NCBI GenBank assembly: GCA_023375785.1
Contig: SZWC01003603.1
Span: 80,886 to 114,128 of the forward strand
Reading direction: 5' to 3'
Source: Penium margaritaceum
Lineage: Eukaryota; Streptophyta; Zygnematophyceae; Desmidiales; Peniaceae
DNA: 33,243 nt
Program-made: the position numbers and the translations under genes
Notes under the pieces: model-generated
What the model saw: the letters and a program-made list of their open reading frames with translations, nothing else
The model's database searches: none
What the model was told of the DNA's origin: nothing
Part shown: one piece after another, positions 8,790 through 18,864 of the stretch
Position numbering within the stretch: position 1 is the stretch's first letter
How the letters are laid out: each line of letters opens with the position of its first letter

Positions 8790-9354
8790 AGGGCTTGACT
8801 AAGTGAATGGGTAGTGACGAGGAGGCGAGCGAGGCGTGAATCTCGACGGTAAGCGCTGATTGGCGCGGGCCGACGAAGGTCTAGCGAGAGAGGCTGGCGG
8901 AGGCCTCCATGCTGGTTAAGGTTTCAAGGATGTGGCTAGGGTATTTATATATTTGAATAAGGCATACGCTAAATTGGAATGTGGTTTTCAATGCTAAAAA
9001 CAACCTCTTTTTACCATGTACAACTATGCCTTTGACGACAACATTGTCAAGTGTCTTGTACATCAACCGGATCGTCCTTCCATCTTGGTATGGATTCAAT
9101 CAACACTATTGATCGCTTGTGGAAAATGGAATTGCATCATTCGCATGAGGCTAGGAATACAACAAGGTAACATAACCCAATTGTGCCAATCACCCCTAAT
9201 TGCATGCCCAAAACATGCATGAAATCATGAGGTGGAACCGATGTGGTCGTAATTTTTTTGCGTCACATCGACAAACACAGTGGAAACTGATGTCCATCAC
9301 CAACTTTTGCAATGTCCAGCAACACCCATCCATAACACAGGTGGGTGGATAAGC
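8790..9354. other. Harbinger right subterminal region
   Basis: No supported gene. Near the right end, words of the type GGTGGGTGG and GTGGGTGGGTGAAATC (about 9341-9370) echo the subterminal motifs of the left end (about 4340-4410). Confidence 0.4.
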
Positions 9355-9357
9355 ATG

Positions 9358-9405
9358 TGGGTGGGTGAAATCGGAGTCCCCACTCAAAACAATCTAGCCA
9401 CACCC
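9358..9405 (-). repeat. Harbinger right terminal inverted repeat
   Basis: Read on the minus strand from 9405: GGGTGTGGCTAGATTGTTTT..., matching 4304-4352. Confidence 0.75.
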
Positions 9406-9670
9406 AAGGAGGAGTAGTAGAAATATTTAAGGAAATGGAACAAATGGATCATTTGCCTTAATCGTTAAGTGTACTTTGATGACAAGTGTGGAAAAAGTCG
9501 AGCACATGTCAACAATGATGAGAATTGGAATGAGGAATCTGTTGGGATCCTCGGGGCTAAACCCGAGCAACAAATGCAAGGTCACACCATGAGTGGCTGC
9601 TTCGAGAAGCTCCGTTGAGAATTCGAGCGTCTTCAAGAATATCGAGGCACAGTTTTATCAATTCCAGTGC
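9406..9670 (-). repeat. G3 3' LTR, fragment b
   Basis: Homologous to 14836-15090 and 20315-20590 (e.g. AAGTGTACTTTGATGACAAG, CACACCATGAGTGGCTGC, AAGAATATCGAGG). It ends with AGTGC (9666-9670), the left target duplication of G1. Confidence 0.82.
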
Positions 9671-10225
9671 TTTCGCGCACCAAGCATACACAAGTCCCTC
9701 ATGCTTGTACGTGGACATTAATTTCATTACTTTCATGGCTCTCCACATGGCGAATTTTGAACTTTCACATCATTTTATGGAGATCATTTTGGCCAACTTC
9801 CCCGTTCGGCGGTGTTCTGTTCTTCAAGCCTTGGACAACTTCAACCACCTTTGCGAAAGAGTCGATAAAAATGTCGCAAACAACAGTGATATTTTGGTAT
9901 TGTTCCGTCAACGTTTTGATGGTGCCATATTTTTATAGCACCGTGCCTCGATATTCTTGAAGCACCCCGATTTCCCGGTGGAGCTTCTCAAAGCAAGTCA
10001 CTCACGACGTGACCTCACAGGCGTCGATCGGCTCAAATGCCAAGGATCCAACACATGCCTCATTCGCATTCTCGGCATTGTATGTATGTGTTCGACAAAC
10101 TCGACACTTATCATCAAATTACACTTACTGCTAATTATAAATTGCTCAAGTATCCGAAAACCCCGAACCGTGTTTTGCCACGCATCTTTCCCTGTTCACC
10201 ATCTATGTTTCCGACTAGCATAACA
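9671..10225 (+). repeat. G1 5' LTR (555 bp)
   Basis: Aligns throughout with 14249-14788 (e.g. GTCCCTCATGCTTG, TTCATTACTTTCATGGC, AACCGTGTTTTGCC, CTAGCATAACA). The canonical TG at the 5' end is now TT. The end is ...ATAACA. Confidence 0.88.
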
Positions 10226-10227
10226 CT

Positions 10228-10239
10228 TGGTATCAGAGC
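10228..10239 (+). promoter_or_regulatory. G1 primer-binding site (tRNA-iMet)
   Basis: TGGTATCAGAGC, a perfect match to the plant initiator-Met PBS, 2 nt after the LTR end. Confidence 0.95.
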
Positions 10240-10960
10240 ACAATGGTACTTGTAGGGAAAACATCGAATTCACTCATCTAGAGGACTACCTCGCACGAGT
10301 TGACAATGCATCTTGCAGATCAATCCTTTGCCACATTTGTGACTACGTCGTGATTGGAGCGAGCGTCACTGACGACAAGAAGTGGGTCCTCAGTGACAAG
10401 TCCATCAATGGAGGAGCAAGCGCAGTTCATGATACAAGCGAACTCACTGGCAACGACTAACTCTAGCGTGACTAGCTACGTGGTCGTGGGTCTGACGACA
10501 TCAACGGCCAACTCGGCCTTGTGCTCTGTGAATCAAGGACTGCCGCCACAGCCAAACACTACAACTGGAGCTACTAGAACAACAAGTTGCAGTCGACAAG
10601 CTCGAACCAACAAGGAGCTCACTCAGTGACTATTGGTACTCAAGGACCTCAACCAACACTTGATGCAGCAATTGAATGCCACAATGCAGGATTTCCACAA
10701 TGCGAGCGCATGAGATTCGGTGCTCATTGAAATAAATTCTCAACTTCTCAGTGAACCTAAAATTTGCCGCGCCCTCCCTAAACCGTTTGATCCTTCAAAT
10801 CTAAAAGGACCAATTGTGAGGATGTGGCTGACGAGTTTGGAGGTTTATGTCACCATTGTTGGGGTCACAGCGACAAAAAAAAATGATATTGCAGCCTTGC
10901 TTTTTCTTGGCATGCCGTTAAGTTGGCGGTTGTAAGAGTCAACAAAAAGTACCAGCGCTA
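10240..10960 (+). pseudogene. G1 gag, decayed and internally deleted
   Basis: Capsid-type protein of the element. The recognisable part is 10720-10935, with ALPKPFDPSNLKGPIVRMWL and SLEVYVTIVGVTATK: the entry to the retrotransposon gag domain, which carries F-x-G/P and a Trp followed by a Leu-rich helix. Upstream are Gln/Ser/Thr-rich frames (10354-10629) and a helical segment near 10640-10690. A stop (TAA) follows shortly after 10930 and protease-like sequence begins by about 10985, so the gag C-terminus and zinc knuckle are missing through an internal deletion. Confidence 0.7.
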
Positions 10961-10984
10961 CTGGATGGAGGAGCCTCGAAAGTC

Positions 10985-11280
10985 TCTTAAGCAATGACAT
11001 GGTTTGAAAACTGGGTTTGCAAACTGGAGCAGGTGTAATCGAAGTAAAAACTGTCGATGGAGGGTTGTAGATCCGTTGACTAATTGAACCACTCCGACTA
11101 CAAATCGGAAATCTGTGGAATGTAACGATCTAGTGGTCGTGTTTGATGGGTGACCGTAAAATCATCCTCGAATGATATTTCTTTTACCTATACAATTCGC
11201 AAGTATATTAGAGCAGTATAGGTGTTTACGTGGAGATCAACGGCACCAGACAACAACTACCACCCGTCGGAGTGAAAGAC
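10985..11280 (+). pseudogene. G1 protease (retropepsin) remnant
   Basis: Translated across stops it gives SNDMV-KLGLQT then IEVKTVDGGL and PLRLQIGNLWN, parallel to the G2 protease remnant (SNDML-KL...GKTVDR). This is the flap/core region of a gypsy aspartic protease. The catalytic D-S/T-G is not visible because the preceding segment falls in the deletion. Several stops. Confidence 0.5.
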
Positions 11281-11399
11281 GGGACATGCAGAAGAGGTGG
11301 AAGAAGCAGAAGAAATAGGAAAACCCAACAAACAAAAACAAGTCCTACAATCTCGTTGGACGTGACCAAGCACTACATAGGATGAGGGGCTTACACGTG

Positions 11400-12260
11400 G
11401 CTTGTCCATGTGGAATCGGACAAGAGGAAGCACTCATGGAAGCTGACACATCAGCCTCGATGGCATTAACCATAGAAAAGAAGTTCACGATGGTTTTGGA
11501 AGAGTTGGCACCTCTAATCCTAGAGTTCACGGATTTCTTACTGGACGGAATCCCACAAATCCTATCACCAAAACGCAACATCGACCATAACATCGAGTTA
11601 CAGCCGGTCAATAGATCGACCGTCAAGGGAACCTATCAGGTAAGTGAAAACAAGTTGACCGAGCTCAAGAGACAACTGGACAAGATGCTTGTGCAAGGGT
11701 TCATCTGACCATCCACATCACCGTATGCCGCACTGATACTATTTGTAAAAATTAAAACTGGTGAAATGCGGATGTGTGTGGACTACCGGGCGTTGAACGA
11801 CATAACCAACAAGAACCGTCATGCCCTCCCTTGCGCGGATGAGCTTTTCGATCAACTTTGAGGTTAAAAATGTTCACAAAGATTGATCTACGAAGCAGAT
11901 ATGACCATATCAGAGTCGGCAACGCCGACATTGAAAAAACGGCGTTCCAAACTCGATACAAGCACTTTGAGTATACACTGTCTTTCACACTCACAAATGC
12001 CCTGAAGATGTTCATGGCCACGATGGACAATATTTTTTGGCCGTATCTCAACGAATTCTTTGTCATATATCTCGAGAAAATCCTTGTGTACATTCGCACC
12101 TTGGAGGAGAACGATGGATAGCTCCACAAAATCCTTGGGGTTTTACAAAGAGAGAAGGTCTACGAAAACTCTCAAAGTGCGAATTCATCTTTCGCTCAAT
12201 CAAGTTTTTGGGCCACATCACCAACTGCGGACGAATCACCATAGACCCCAAAAACTTGAG
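11400..12260 (+). pseudogene. G1 reverse transcriptase, catalytic Asp pair lost
   Basis: RT of a gypsy element. 11610-11705 contains STVKGTYQVSENKLTELKRQ ending in LVQGFI followed by TGA (11706-11708). The frame continues PSTSPYAALILFVK and GEMRMCVDYRALNDITNKNR to a TGA near 11862. The next frame (11858-12118) has KMFTKIDLRSRYDHIRV with the motif-A Asp, KTAFQTRYKHFEYTL, then VIYLEKILVY. The YxDD box reads Y-L-E-K (12074-12079), so both metal-binding Asp are gone. The FGLTNAP box is degraded to FTLTNALKMF. Non-functional. Confidence 0.9.
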
Positions 12261-12269
12261 GTAGTCGCT

Positions 12270-12930
12270 GATTGGCCGATACAAAAAAATTGGAGCGTCC
12301 AGTTGTTTTTGGGTTCTGCAATTACTACCACCAATCCGTGAAGGATTATGCGAGAGTGTCAACGCTTCTCTCTGATATCACTCATAACAATATCCAGTGG
12401 GTTTGGGACAACAACAAACCAGAAACATTCATGACTTTCCAGAATCCTCTGGCCTTTGCACCTATCAAAATCGGACTACATTATGGACACCAATGCCCTA
12501 AATCGGGCCATCCAGGCCGTTCTCCTCCAAGAAAATGGCGGTGGGGAGCAACTGATTGCGCATATGTCACACAAGTGACATGGAACGGAGCTAAACTACA
12601 CGGTGCAAGAGGAAGACATGCTTGTCGTGGTGTTTGCATTCATGGTGATTCTACCTAGAATGCCGACGATGTATCGTCCACACCGACCACAATGTGCTAA
12701 AATATCTAAAGAGGCAGCCATATTCCCGCCGTCAACCAACTTCATGGATGGAGTTCATTGAGTCCAAATTTGACTACGAAATTGAGTACTGGCCTGGAAA
12801 GAATATTCCATCGGACGCGCTCAGTCGCCAACCAGATCTAATGGCTGACGTCACAACCTTGCAGCTGAACCAAGATCTTTATATACAACACTTGTTCACA
12901 TGCGACATAAAACTCGATGGAGGCTAAAAA
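12270..12930 (+). pseudogene. G1 RT thumb/RNase H remnant
   Basis: FGFCNYYHQSVKDYARVSTL (about 12309-12365) is the classic gypsy stretch joining RT to RNase H. Further on come DTNALNRAIQAVLLQENGGG-like pieces in shifted frames, then LKYLKRQPYSRRQPTSWMEF and YWPGKNIPSDALSR (12694-12840), the conserved C-terminal end of the RNase H domain in this group. At least two frameshifts. Confidence 0.85.
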
Positions 12931-12934
12931 AAAA

Positions 12935-13930
12935 ACCAAGTTCTGGTTCGACAAACCCTGTTGGTGACGACGATTTACACAAGAGGTGGTCGTAACCCCA
13001 AGCAGATCACTACCTGTGACGCATGCTGCTCAAGTAGTGCCACGACACCAGCCTAGGAGGATACTTCGATGAGGATGAAAAATGGAAGATGCTAGCCAAG
13101 TATTTTTTTTGGGAGTGGATGCAAAATTGCAAAACGTATATTTAGTGGATGCCTAAGAAAAAAATCACGATGCACGTGACCACATGCAATGTTCCAGCCG
13201 TTACACATTTCGACAGAATCGTGGTGTGACATCTCGATGGACTTTGTCATCGGACTACCTGTGACACCCGAGGGACATGCTGCCATCGTTGTGGTTTTCC
13301 ACATATTTTCCAAAATGTCACACTTCATTTTGATGACATCCATAATGACCGTAGAGGGTACCTCGTGATTCTTATCTCAATCACATCGTACAGTTACACG
13401 GTGTACCACAAACTGATGACGCAATATGGAATTCAGATTCAATTTTCACAGTGTTCCATCCGTAAACCAATGATCAAACTAAGATTACCAACCAAATGCT
13501 CAAACAGCTTCACCGCACATTGTGTGAGCAACATGACACTCATTCGGTAGTAAAACTATCGACCGCCGAACTCGCATATAGTTCTACATTTTCCACCATA
13601 ACGGCTTTAGTACAGTTCAGAGTGGTTTAGGGCAAATTTCCCACCACAAAGGCAGGATTACAGAGTCAAAGCAATATTCTCGCAATTGACATTCATCACC
13701 GGGACTTTTCCAACGTCTAGGAGGAATCACAAAAGGCCCTCACAAAGGACAAACATCACAATGACAATGTCTTTTGCACTAGCGGCAGGTTTCCCCTCAA
13801 CTCTGCAAACATCAAACTCAGCAGACAAGATTATGCAAAGCTCAAACCTCGATGTTTGGAACCATTTGAGATCGAGTGAATGCAAACCCCAGAGGTTTCA
13901 TGACTCAATTCCCCCAACACCACGGTAATA
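12935..13930 (+). pseudogene. G1 integrase remnant
   Basis: Heavily decayed. The zinc-binding segment survives as EDEKWKMLAKYFFWEWMQNC (about 13070-13130). The core region gives SDYL and FHP-like pieces in alternating frames (about 13230-13470), followed by the C-terminal stretch (HSVVKLSTAELAYS, about 13538-13580). The DDE triad cannot be confidently placed. Order and spacing match the integrase of G2. Confidence 0.65.
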
Positions 13931-13999
13931 CACCCTGTCTTCCACGTCACCAAAATAAAGCACTAACGCAAACCAAGTGAGAACTTTCCAAATCGATAT

Positions 14000-14215
14000 G
14001 TTCCTCCACCTCCTCCTGTCAAAGTGGACAATGATACAGAGTATAATATCAAGGAAATACTTGGACACCAACGAGGTGGAAAGACTGTAGAGTATTTAGT
14101 TAAGTGGCATGGCTACAACGCCACACATGATAGTTAGGAATCCTATGAAAACCTCCGCGACATCGATCATCTGATTGTCGGCTTCTTACGCTGCCACCGG
14201 CCACAGTAGTGTAAG
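14000..14215 (+). pseudogene. G1 chromodomain
   Basis: DTEYNIKEILGHQRGGKTVE then YLVKWHGYNATHDS and, past a TAG, ESYENLRDIDHLI. The Y-x-VE/KE-I-L, YLVKWxGY and W/E...NL...LI pattern is that of a chromodomain, which in chromoviruses binds histone marks and directs integration. The Trp after DS is replaced by a stop. It lies just before the PPT and 3' LTR, as expected. Confidence 0.88.
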
Positions 14216-14234
14216 GCACCAGGATGAAGTGGCT

Positions 14235-14248
14235 AAAAGGAGGGGAAG
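14235..14248 (+). promoter_or_regulatory. G1 polypurine tract
   Basis: AAAAGGAGGGGAAG abuts the TG of the 3' LTR. Confidence 0.9.
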
Positions 14249-14788
14249 TGCTATGTACCTAAAGTACACGAGTCCCTGATACTTGCACATAGACGTTATT
14301 TTCATTACTTCCATGGCCCACCACCTGACGAATTCTGGATTTTTACGTCAACGGACTGAGGGCATTTTAGCGAAATATCCATTTGGCAATGTTCCGTTCT
14401 CAAAGCCTCGGACAACTTCGACCACCATCCTGAAGAGTACAAAAAATTTCGTGAGCAATATCAATGTTTCAATTTTTTTGGTCGACTTCTTGACGGTGCT
14501 AGAACTTTATAAAACCAAGTGTGCCTTGATTTCCTTGAATCCCCCTGGTTTCTCAGTGGAGCTTCTTGAAGCAAGACACTCATGACGTGAACTCACACGT
14601 GTCGCTGGGCTCAAACACCAAGGAACCACCATATGCCTCATTTGCATTCACGTATAAAAAACTGGACACTTAACATCGAAGTACACTTATCACTGATAAT
14701 AAATTGCTTCATTTTCCCAAAACACCAAACCGTGTTTTACCCTGCATCTTTCCCTGGTCACCATCTACACTTCATGACTGGCATAACA
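14249..14788 (+). repeat. G1 3' LTR (540 bp)
   Basis: TGCTATGTACC...GGCATAACA. The right target duplication AGCGC follows at 14789-14793. Confidence 0.9.
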
Positions 14789-14799
14789 AGCGCCATTGA
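14789..14799 (-). repeat. G3 3' LTR, fragment c (11 bp between two elements)
   Basis: AGCGCCATTGA corresponds to TAGCGCCATCGAGAAGTC of an intact family LTR (about 20589-20606). Its first five bases are the G1 target duplication and its last five the G2 target duplication. Confidence 0.8.
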
Positions 14800-15344
14800 T
14801 GTTACACCAGGCGGAATGTAGGTAGTTCACAGGGATGAGATGAGGGAAAAAAGACAATTGTAGGAGTTGGGATAAATGGATAGTTTGTATTAAGTGGAAA
14901 GTGTACTTCGATGACAAGTGTCAAGTGATTTGAGCACATATATACAATGTTGCAAATGAGAATGAGTGATATGTCTGGTCCTCCGCGCGCGAGCTGAGGG
15001 AAACGTGCAAGTTCACACCGTGAGTGGCTGCGTCTAGAAGCTCGGCCAAGAAGTTCGGTTGTTTTGAGAATATCGAGAAGTTTCTTTGTGAAGTTTTAGC
15101 ATCGTTGAGAAGTCAGCCGAACAACATCGGAACATCGATTTAGTTTGTGACACTTATGTTGACTTTCTGGAAGGTGGTCAGAGTTTTCACAAACTTCTAA
15201 AATAGAACATTGGGGCAGTTGGCCAAAATGCCCTCGGCCAAACGGCATGAAAATCCGGAGGTCGACGCATGATGGGCCATGAATATAATGACGTAAATGC
15301 CCACTCGCAGAGGTTAGGGACTCGTACACGCCAGGGACGTAACA
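14800..15344 (-). repeat. G2 3' LTR (545 bp)
   Basis: Plus-strand view: TGTTACACC...GGGACGTAACA. Aligns with 20290-20833 over its whole length. Confidence 0.9.
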
Positions 15345-15358
15345 CTCCCCCGATTTTA
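15345..15358 (-). promoter_or_regulatory. G2 polypurine tract
   Basis: Minus strand TAAAATCGGGGGAG directly before the 3' LTR start. Confidence 0.8.
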
Positions 15359-15399
15359 GCCTGGACATCTCAGCGTGTTAGCAGACGTAGGCTCGTCAC

Positions 15400-15570
15400 G
15401 ACGGTTTTAGCCGTCGATCAGGTGATTGAGATCTCGGAGGTCATTTCAGGGCTTCCAACTGTTTTGTGTGGCATTGTATCCATGCCACTTGAACAAATAC
15501 TCAGTCTTTTTTACACAACATTGATTTTTTGGGACATCTTCAATCACGTACTCCGTGTCCCTGCCCAGTT
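15400..15570 (-). pseudogene. G2 chromodomain
   Basis: Minus-strand translation gives GRDTEYVIEDVPKNQCC, KKTEYLFKWHGYNATQNSWK and, after a stop, NDLRDLNHLIDG. Same family and position as the chromodomains of G1 and G3. The conserved Trp after N-S is retained here. Confidence 0.87.
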
Positions 15571-15579
15571 GTGCAGGAG

Positions 15580-16830
15580 ATGAAGGTGCGACATCTCTGT
15601 CGGGGAAGTCTGTATTAGGTCTTTATAGTGCTTGAGTTTTCCAATGTGGAAGACATGGCGGATCACCATGCTCTCGGGCAGACAAAGTCATGCGATAACA
15701 GGGATTTGAAGTTGCTCCATCTCAAATGGTCCCAGCCAGAAGGGTTTGAGCTTTGCAGATTCCTGTCCTCATTGTTTGACGTTCGCAGTTCTGAGGAGGA
15801 TGGAATTTCCAACGCCAAACACATCATAACTGCAATGTCTGTCGATTGCTTGATTCATATTGTATGGGTCCTTGTGAGAGTCTGCCGTGTTTCCTCCCAA
15901 ATGCTTGCGAAGTCCATGCGGTCGATATCGACAGCAGGGATGTTACTCTGGCTCTATAATCGAGCCGGTGTGGCAGGCACTACATTGTAGACCACTTCGA
16001 AAGGGATTTAGCCAGTTGCGGTGGGAGTGGCGGAGCTTTGTGCAAGTTTGATAATTGGAAGCTTGGCTGTCCAATTCGTGTCGCGCGGCCGACATAAATT
16101 GCGGCGAAACTGCTCAAGCATCTGATTTATCCGCTCCGTTTGCCTGTCGGTTTGGGGATGGAACACCTTCGATAGCTGGGTCTAACTTCCATAACACATC
16201 ATTTCTTTGTGTAAAAAATGGGTAGTGAAATAACTGTCTGTTTCTGATGATGGTACGTGGTGTGCATTGCAACCATATGATCTGGCTTAAGAACAGTCAA
16301 CCCCCTCCTTCTACGGTGACAGTGGTTTTCATTGGGATGAAGTGGGACATTTTAGGAATTCTTTCCACCAGGACGAGGATGCCGTCATAGCCCACGAGGG
16401 TGTCGGGCAGTCACATCACAAATTCTGTGCTGTTTTCGACCTATGATTCCCTTGGAATAGAGAGGGGATGGAGTAGACCGAGTGGCCTGGTACGACGAGG
16501 GTTTTGTCTATGACAAGTGTCACACAATGTGCAGAAGGCTGATACGTCGGTCTGCATCTTGTCACACCAATAGTATTTCGCCAGCTTCTTCAGTGTCTTG
16601 TCCTTGCCAAAGTGTTCACCTGGACGGGTGTCGTGGCATTCCTCCAGTAGCGTTCTTTGCAACTCCTCATTTGGTGGAACGACGACCTGGAGAGTGATTC
16701 GCCATAGCGAGTATAGGTCATCAAACCATGACCTAATTTTGTCATCCCCGCCAAACTCCTTGTAAGCCCTCGCAACCAGAATCACAAGGTATGGGTCTCG
16801 TTTGACGAGAAACGTGCTGATCTCTGGCAT
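15580..16830 (-). pseudogene. G2 integrase
   Basis: The frame at 16830-16441 is open and well kept: MPEISTFLVKRDPYL, then the HHCC zinc-binding region LLEECHDTRPGEHFGKDKTL ... KLAKYYWCDKMQTDVSAF CTLCDTCHRQ (two His, then C-x2-C-x2-C), ending in LLHPLSIP, the link into the catalytic core. The core (16440 down to about 15990) is frameshifted, with recognisable pieces in more than one frame, e.g. the reverse of GTDRQTERINQMLEQFRRN-like sequence near 16110-16150. DDE residues are not individually confirmed. The C-terminal region runs on toward the chromodomain. Confidence 0.85.
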
Positions 16831-16859
16831 TGAATCTATTCACTGACTTAGAGCATCTT

Positions 16860-17423
16860 CCAGATTAGTTTTTCCAGGTTGGTACTCGATGCAGTAGCTG
16901 AAGTTACACACAAGGAACCCCATTCGTTGATTCCATCAACAGCTCAAATTTGGCTAGGTCTTGAGATGTTTCAGCGTATTATTGTTGGTGCAGAAATGCA
17001 TCGTCGGCATTCCAGGTAGTAACACCATGTCTTAAACGCATGCACGACCGTGAGCATTTCCTTCTTGTGCACCACGTAGTTAGGTTGCGGCTCGCATAGG
17101 GTTTATAACATGTACGTTCTTGGTTGTTGTCCACCGCTATTGTCTTGGAGGAAAACGGCTCCAATAGTTTGATCGGATGTGTTATTGGCCATGATGTAGT
17201 CCACCGTTAGATATACCAATTGTAAGGCTGGCATCAAGGTCAGAGCATTTCTCAAATGTTTGAACATTACTTGTTCACTATCCTCCTTATTCCACTCCAC
17301 ATTTTTTTGGGTGAGATTGGAGAGAGGTGCTAACAAGTGTGTGTAGTCCTTTAAGAATTGATTATAGTAGTTGCAGAAGTCTAAAAAGCTTGGATGTCCC
17401 AAATATTTGTAGGCTTTGGCCAA
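16860..17423 (-). pseudogene. G2 RNase H domain
   Basis: The frame 17423-17103 reads FLDFCNYYNQFLKDYTHLLA, PLSNLTQKNVEWNKEDSEQV and ASDQ-like NTSDQTIGAVFLQDNSGG: the RT connection followed by the RNase H core of gypsy elements. It overlaps and is out of frame with the RT frame ending at 17381, and it continues in other frames to about 16860. Confidence 0.87.
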
Positions 17424-18140
17424 TCAACAACCGCCTCTACCTCTTTTGTGTCCATGGTAATCTTTCCGCCATCGATGATATGGCCTGAAAACTTGATCGA
17501 ATGGTATCCAAATTTGCACTTCAAGAGTTCTCCAAAAGAATTGTTTGTTAAAAAATGAGATTTTTTTTGGAGATGTCCTTTGTGCTCCTCTGGGGTGCGG
17601 TTGTACACCAGAATGTTTTTAAGATACACGGCAACAAAGTTGTCAAGGTAAGGACCAAAGATGTTGTTGATTGCCGCAATGAATGTTGCGGGGACATTTG
17701 TGAGTCCAAACGGAATGACCGTAAACTCAAAGTGTTTGTATCTTGTATGAAATGTCATATTTTCAACATTTCCTTTATCGGATATGTGGATCTGATGAAA
17801 ACTGCTATATAGGTCGATTTTGCTGAGAATTTGGGCCCTCATAGTTGGCTCACAAGTTCATTTGATCGCTTGAAGGGGTAGCAGTTCCTGATGGTGATGT
17901 CGGTCAACGCTCGGTAGTCCACGCATATCTGTATCTCTTGTTTTCATTTTCGCAAAAAATATAAGTGTTGCATAGGGTGACGTGGAGCGTATGGTGAACT
18001 ACTCACCGATCATCTCCTCTAGCTGCTTTTTCAGTTTGGTCAGCTTGTGATCACTCATCTGATAGGTCCCCTTCACCATTGGTCTACCGTTTGGCTTCAG
18101 TTCTATCTGATGGTTGATGTTTCACTATGAAGGTAATTAT
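17381..18140 (-). pseudogene. G2 reverse transcriptase, catalytic Asp pair lost
   Basis: Upstream part (18130-17850) in broken frames: KGTYQMSDHKLTKLKKQLEE, then RSTSPYATLIFFAKMKT. The open frame 17842-17381 holds LSKIDLYSSFHQIHI with the motif-A Asp, TRYKHFEFTVIPFGLTNVPA (the F-G-L-T-N-x-P box, intact), and VAVYLKNILVYNRTPEEH. The YxDD box reads Y-L-K-N (17615-17620), so both catalytic Asp are substituted. The thumb follows (KFSGHIIDGGKITMDTKEVE). Confidence 0.92.
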
Positions 18141-18479
18141 TGGGGTAGTTCATCAAGAAGAACCCCTTTGAACTCCTTGATGAGTGTTGTAAACTCCTCG
18201 GGTACTGTTGCAAACTTCCCAGGTGTTGAGGATGTTTTCATCTTCCTTGGCAACTGCGATTTCTTCTGCCTCCCCTATTTCCACATGGACTAGCCACGCG
18301 TGTGCTCCACATTCCAGGTATCACTTGGCCACGTTCAAAGATATCGGTTGGCATTTTGTGGTTGTTGTAACCTCCTATGCTGCTTCCACCCTTGCTGCTT
18401 CCCGTAACTATCGTTCCGTCATGAGTCTGTTATGTGTCAAAGGCAGGTGTCATTTTCTGCTAGCGATACCGGTGTAGAC

Positions 18480-18730
18480 CGATCCGCTAACCTAGTCTAC
18501 TTGCAAATTGTGCCAGTACAGGAAATCTTGCCTGAGGATGATTTCATGGAGTCTCATTGGGCATGTCCTCCAGAACATTACGTTGTATAGAGCTCTGATT
18601 TATAGTCATAGTGGTCTGCAAAGTGGACGGATTTTCAGTCATCTGTCAACAGTTTTTCCTTGAAACAAGCCTAGTTTTTTCTATGAATCCAGCTTCTAAA
18701 GCATGTCATTGCTAACAAGCTCCGCCATCT
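18480..18730 (-). pseudogene. G2 protease (retropepsin) remnant
   Basis: Translated across stops: NDML-KL, GLFQGKTVDR, NVMFWRTCPMRLHEIILRQD and FLYWHNLQVD. The last part corresponds to the D-I-I-L-G-x-x-F/W-L end of a gypsy aspartic protease. The active-site D-S/T-G lies in a degraded stretch and is not visible. Same remnant as in G1. Confidence 0.5.
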
Positions 18731-18864
18731 ATTAGTGCCGATACCATTCTGCGACTTTTAGAACCTCTTGGTTGTACCTGTAGCACTATCGCCAGTTGGT
18801 CATCCTCCTACCCCTTGTTGAAGTTTCTGATCTCAGGAACCCTCGTCTATAGTGATGTGAGCCG

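Larger units (their letters stand above)
4304..9405. mobile_element. PIF/Harbinger-type DNA transposon (about 5.1 kb), inserted in G3 LTR
   Basis: Terminal inverted repeats of about 49 bp (4304-4352 and 9358-9405) both start GGGT and share TGTGAGTGGG-like and CACCCACCCA blocks, with roughly 40 of 49 positions matching. Inside is a decayed HARBI1-like DDE transposase (plus strand, 5395-6370) and a minus-strand reading frame of unknown function (8684-8052). That resembles the usual two-gene layout of this superfamily, though I cannot show the second gene is a Myb/SANT protein. Removing the element rejoins the G3 LTR (fragments 4264-4303 and 9406-9670). The 3-bp target duplication is imperfect: CAG (4301-4303) against AAG (9406-9408). 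Confidence 0.75.
9671..14788 (+). mobile_element. G1: Ty3/gypsy chromovirus (plus strand), full-length but dead, 5118 bp
   Basis: 5' LTR 9671-10225, PBS 10228-10239, gag, PR, RT, RNase H, integrase, chromodomain, PPT 14235-14248, 3' LTR 14249-14788. The domain order is that of Ty3/gypsy, and the C-terminal chromodomain makes it a chromovirus. Target duplication AGTGC/AGCGC (9666-9670, 14789-14793) differs by one C-to-T. It is inserted in the 3' LTR of G3, in the opposite orientation. The LTRs are visibly diverged and every domain has stops or frameshifts, so the insertion is old. Confidence 0.9.
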
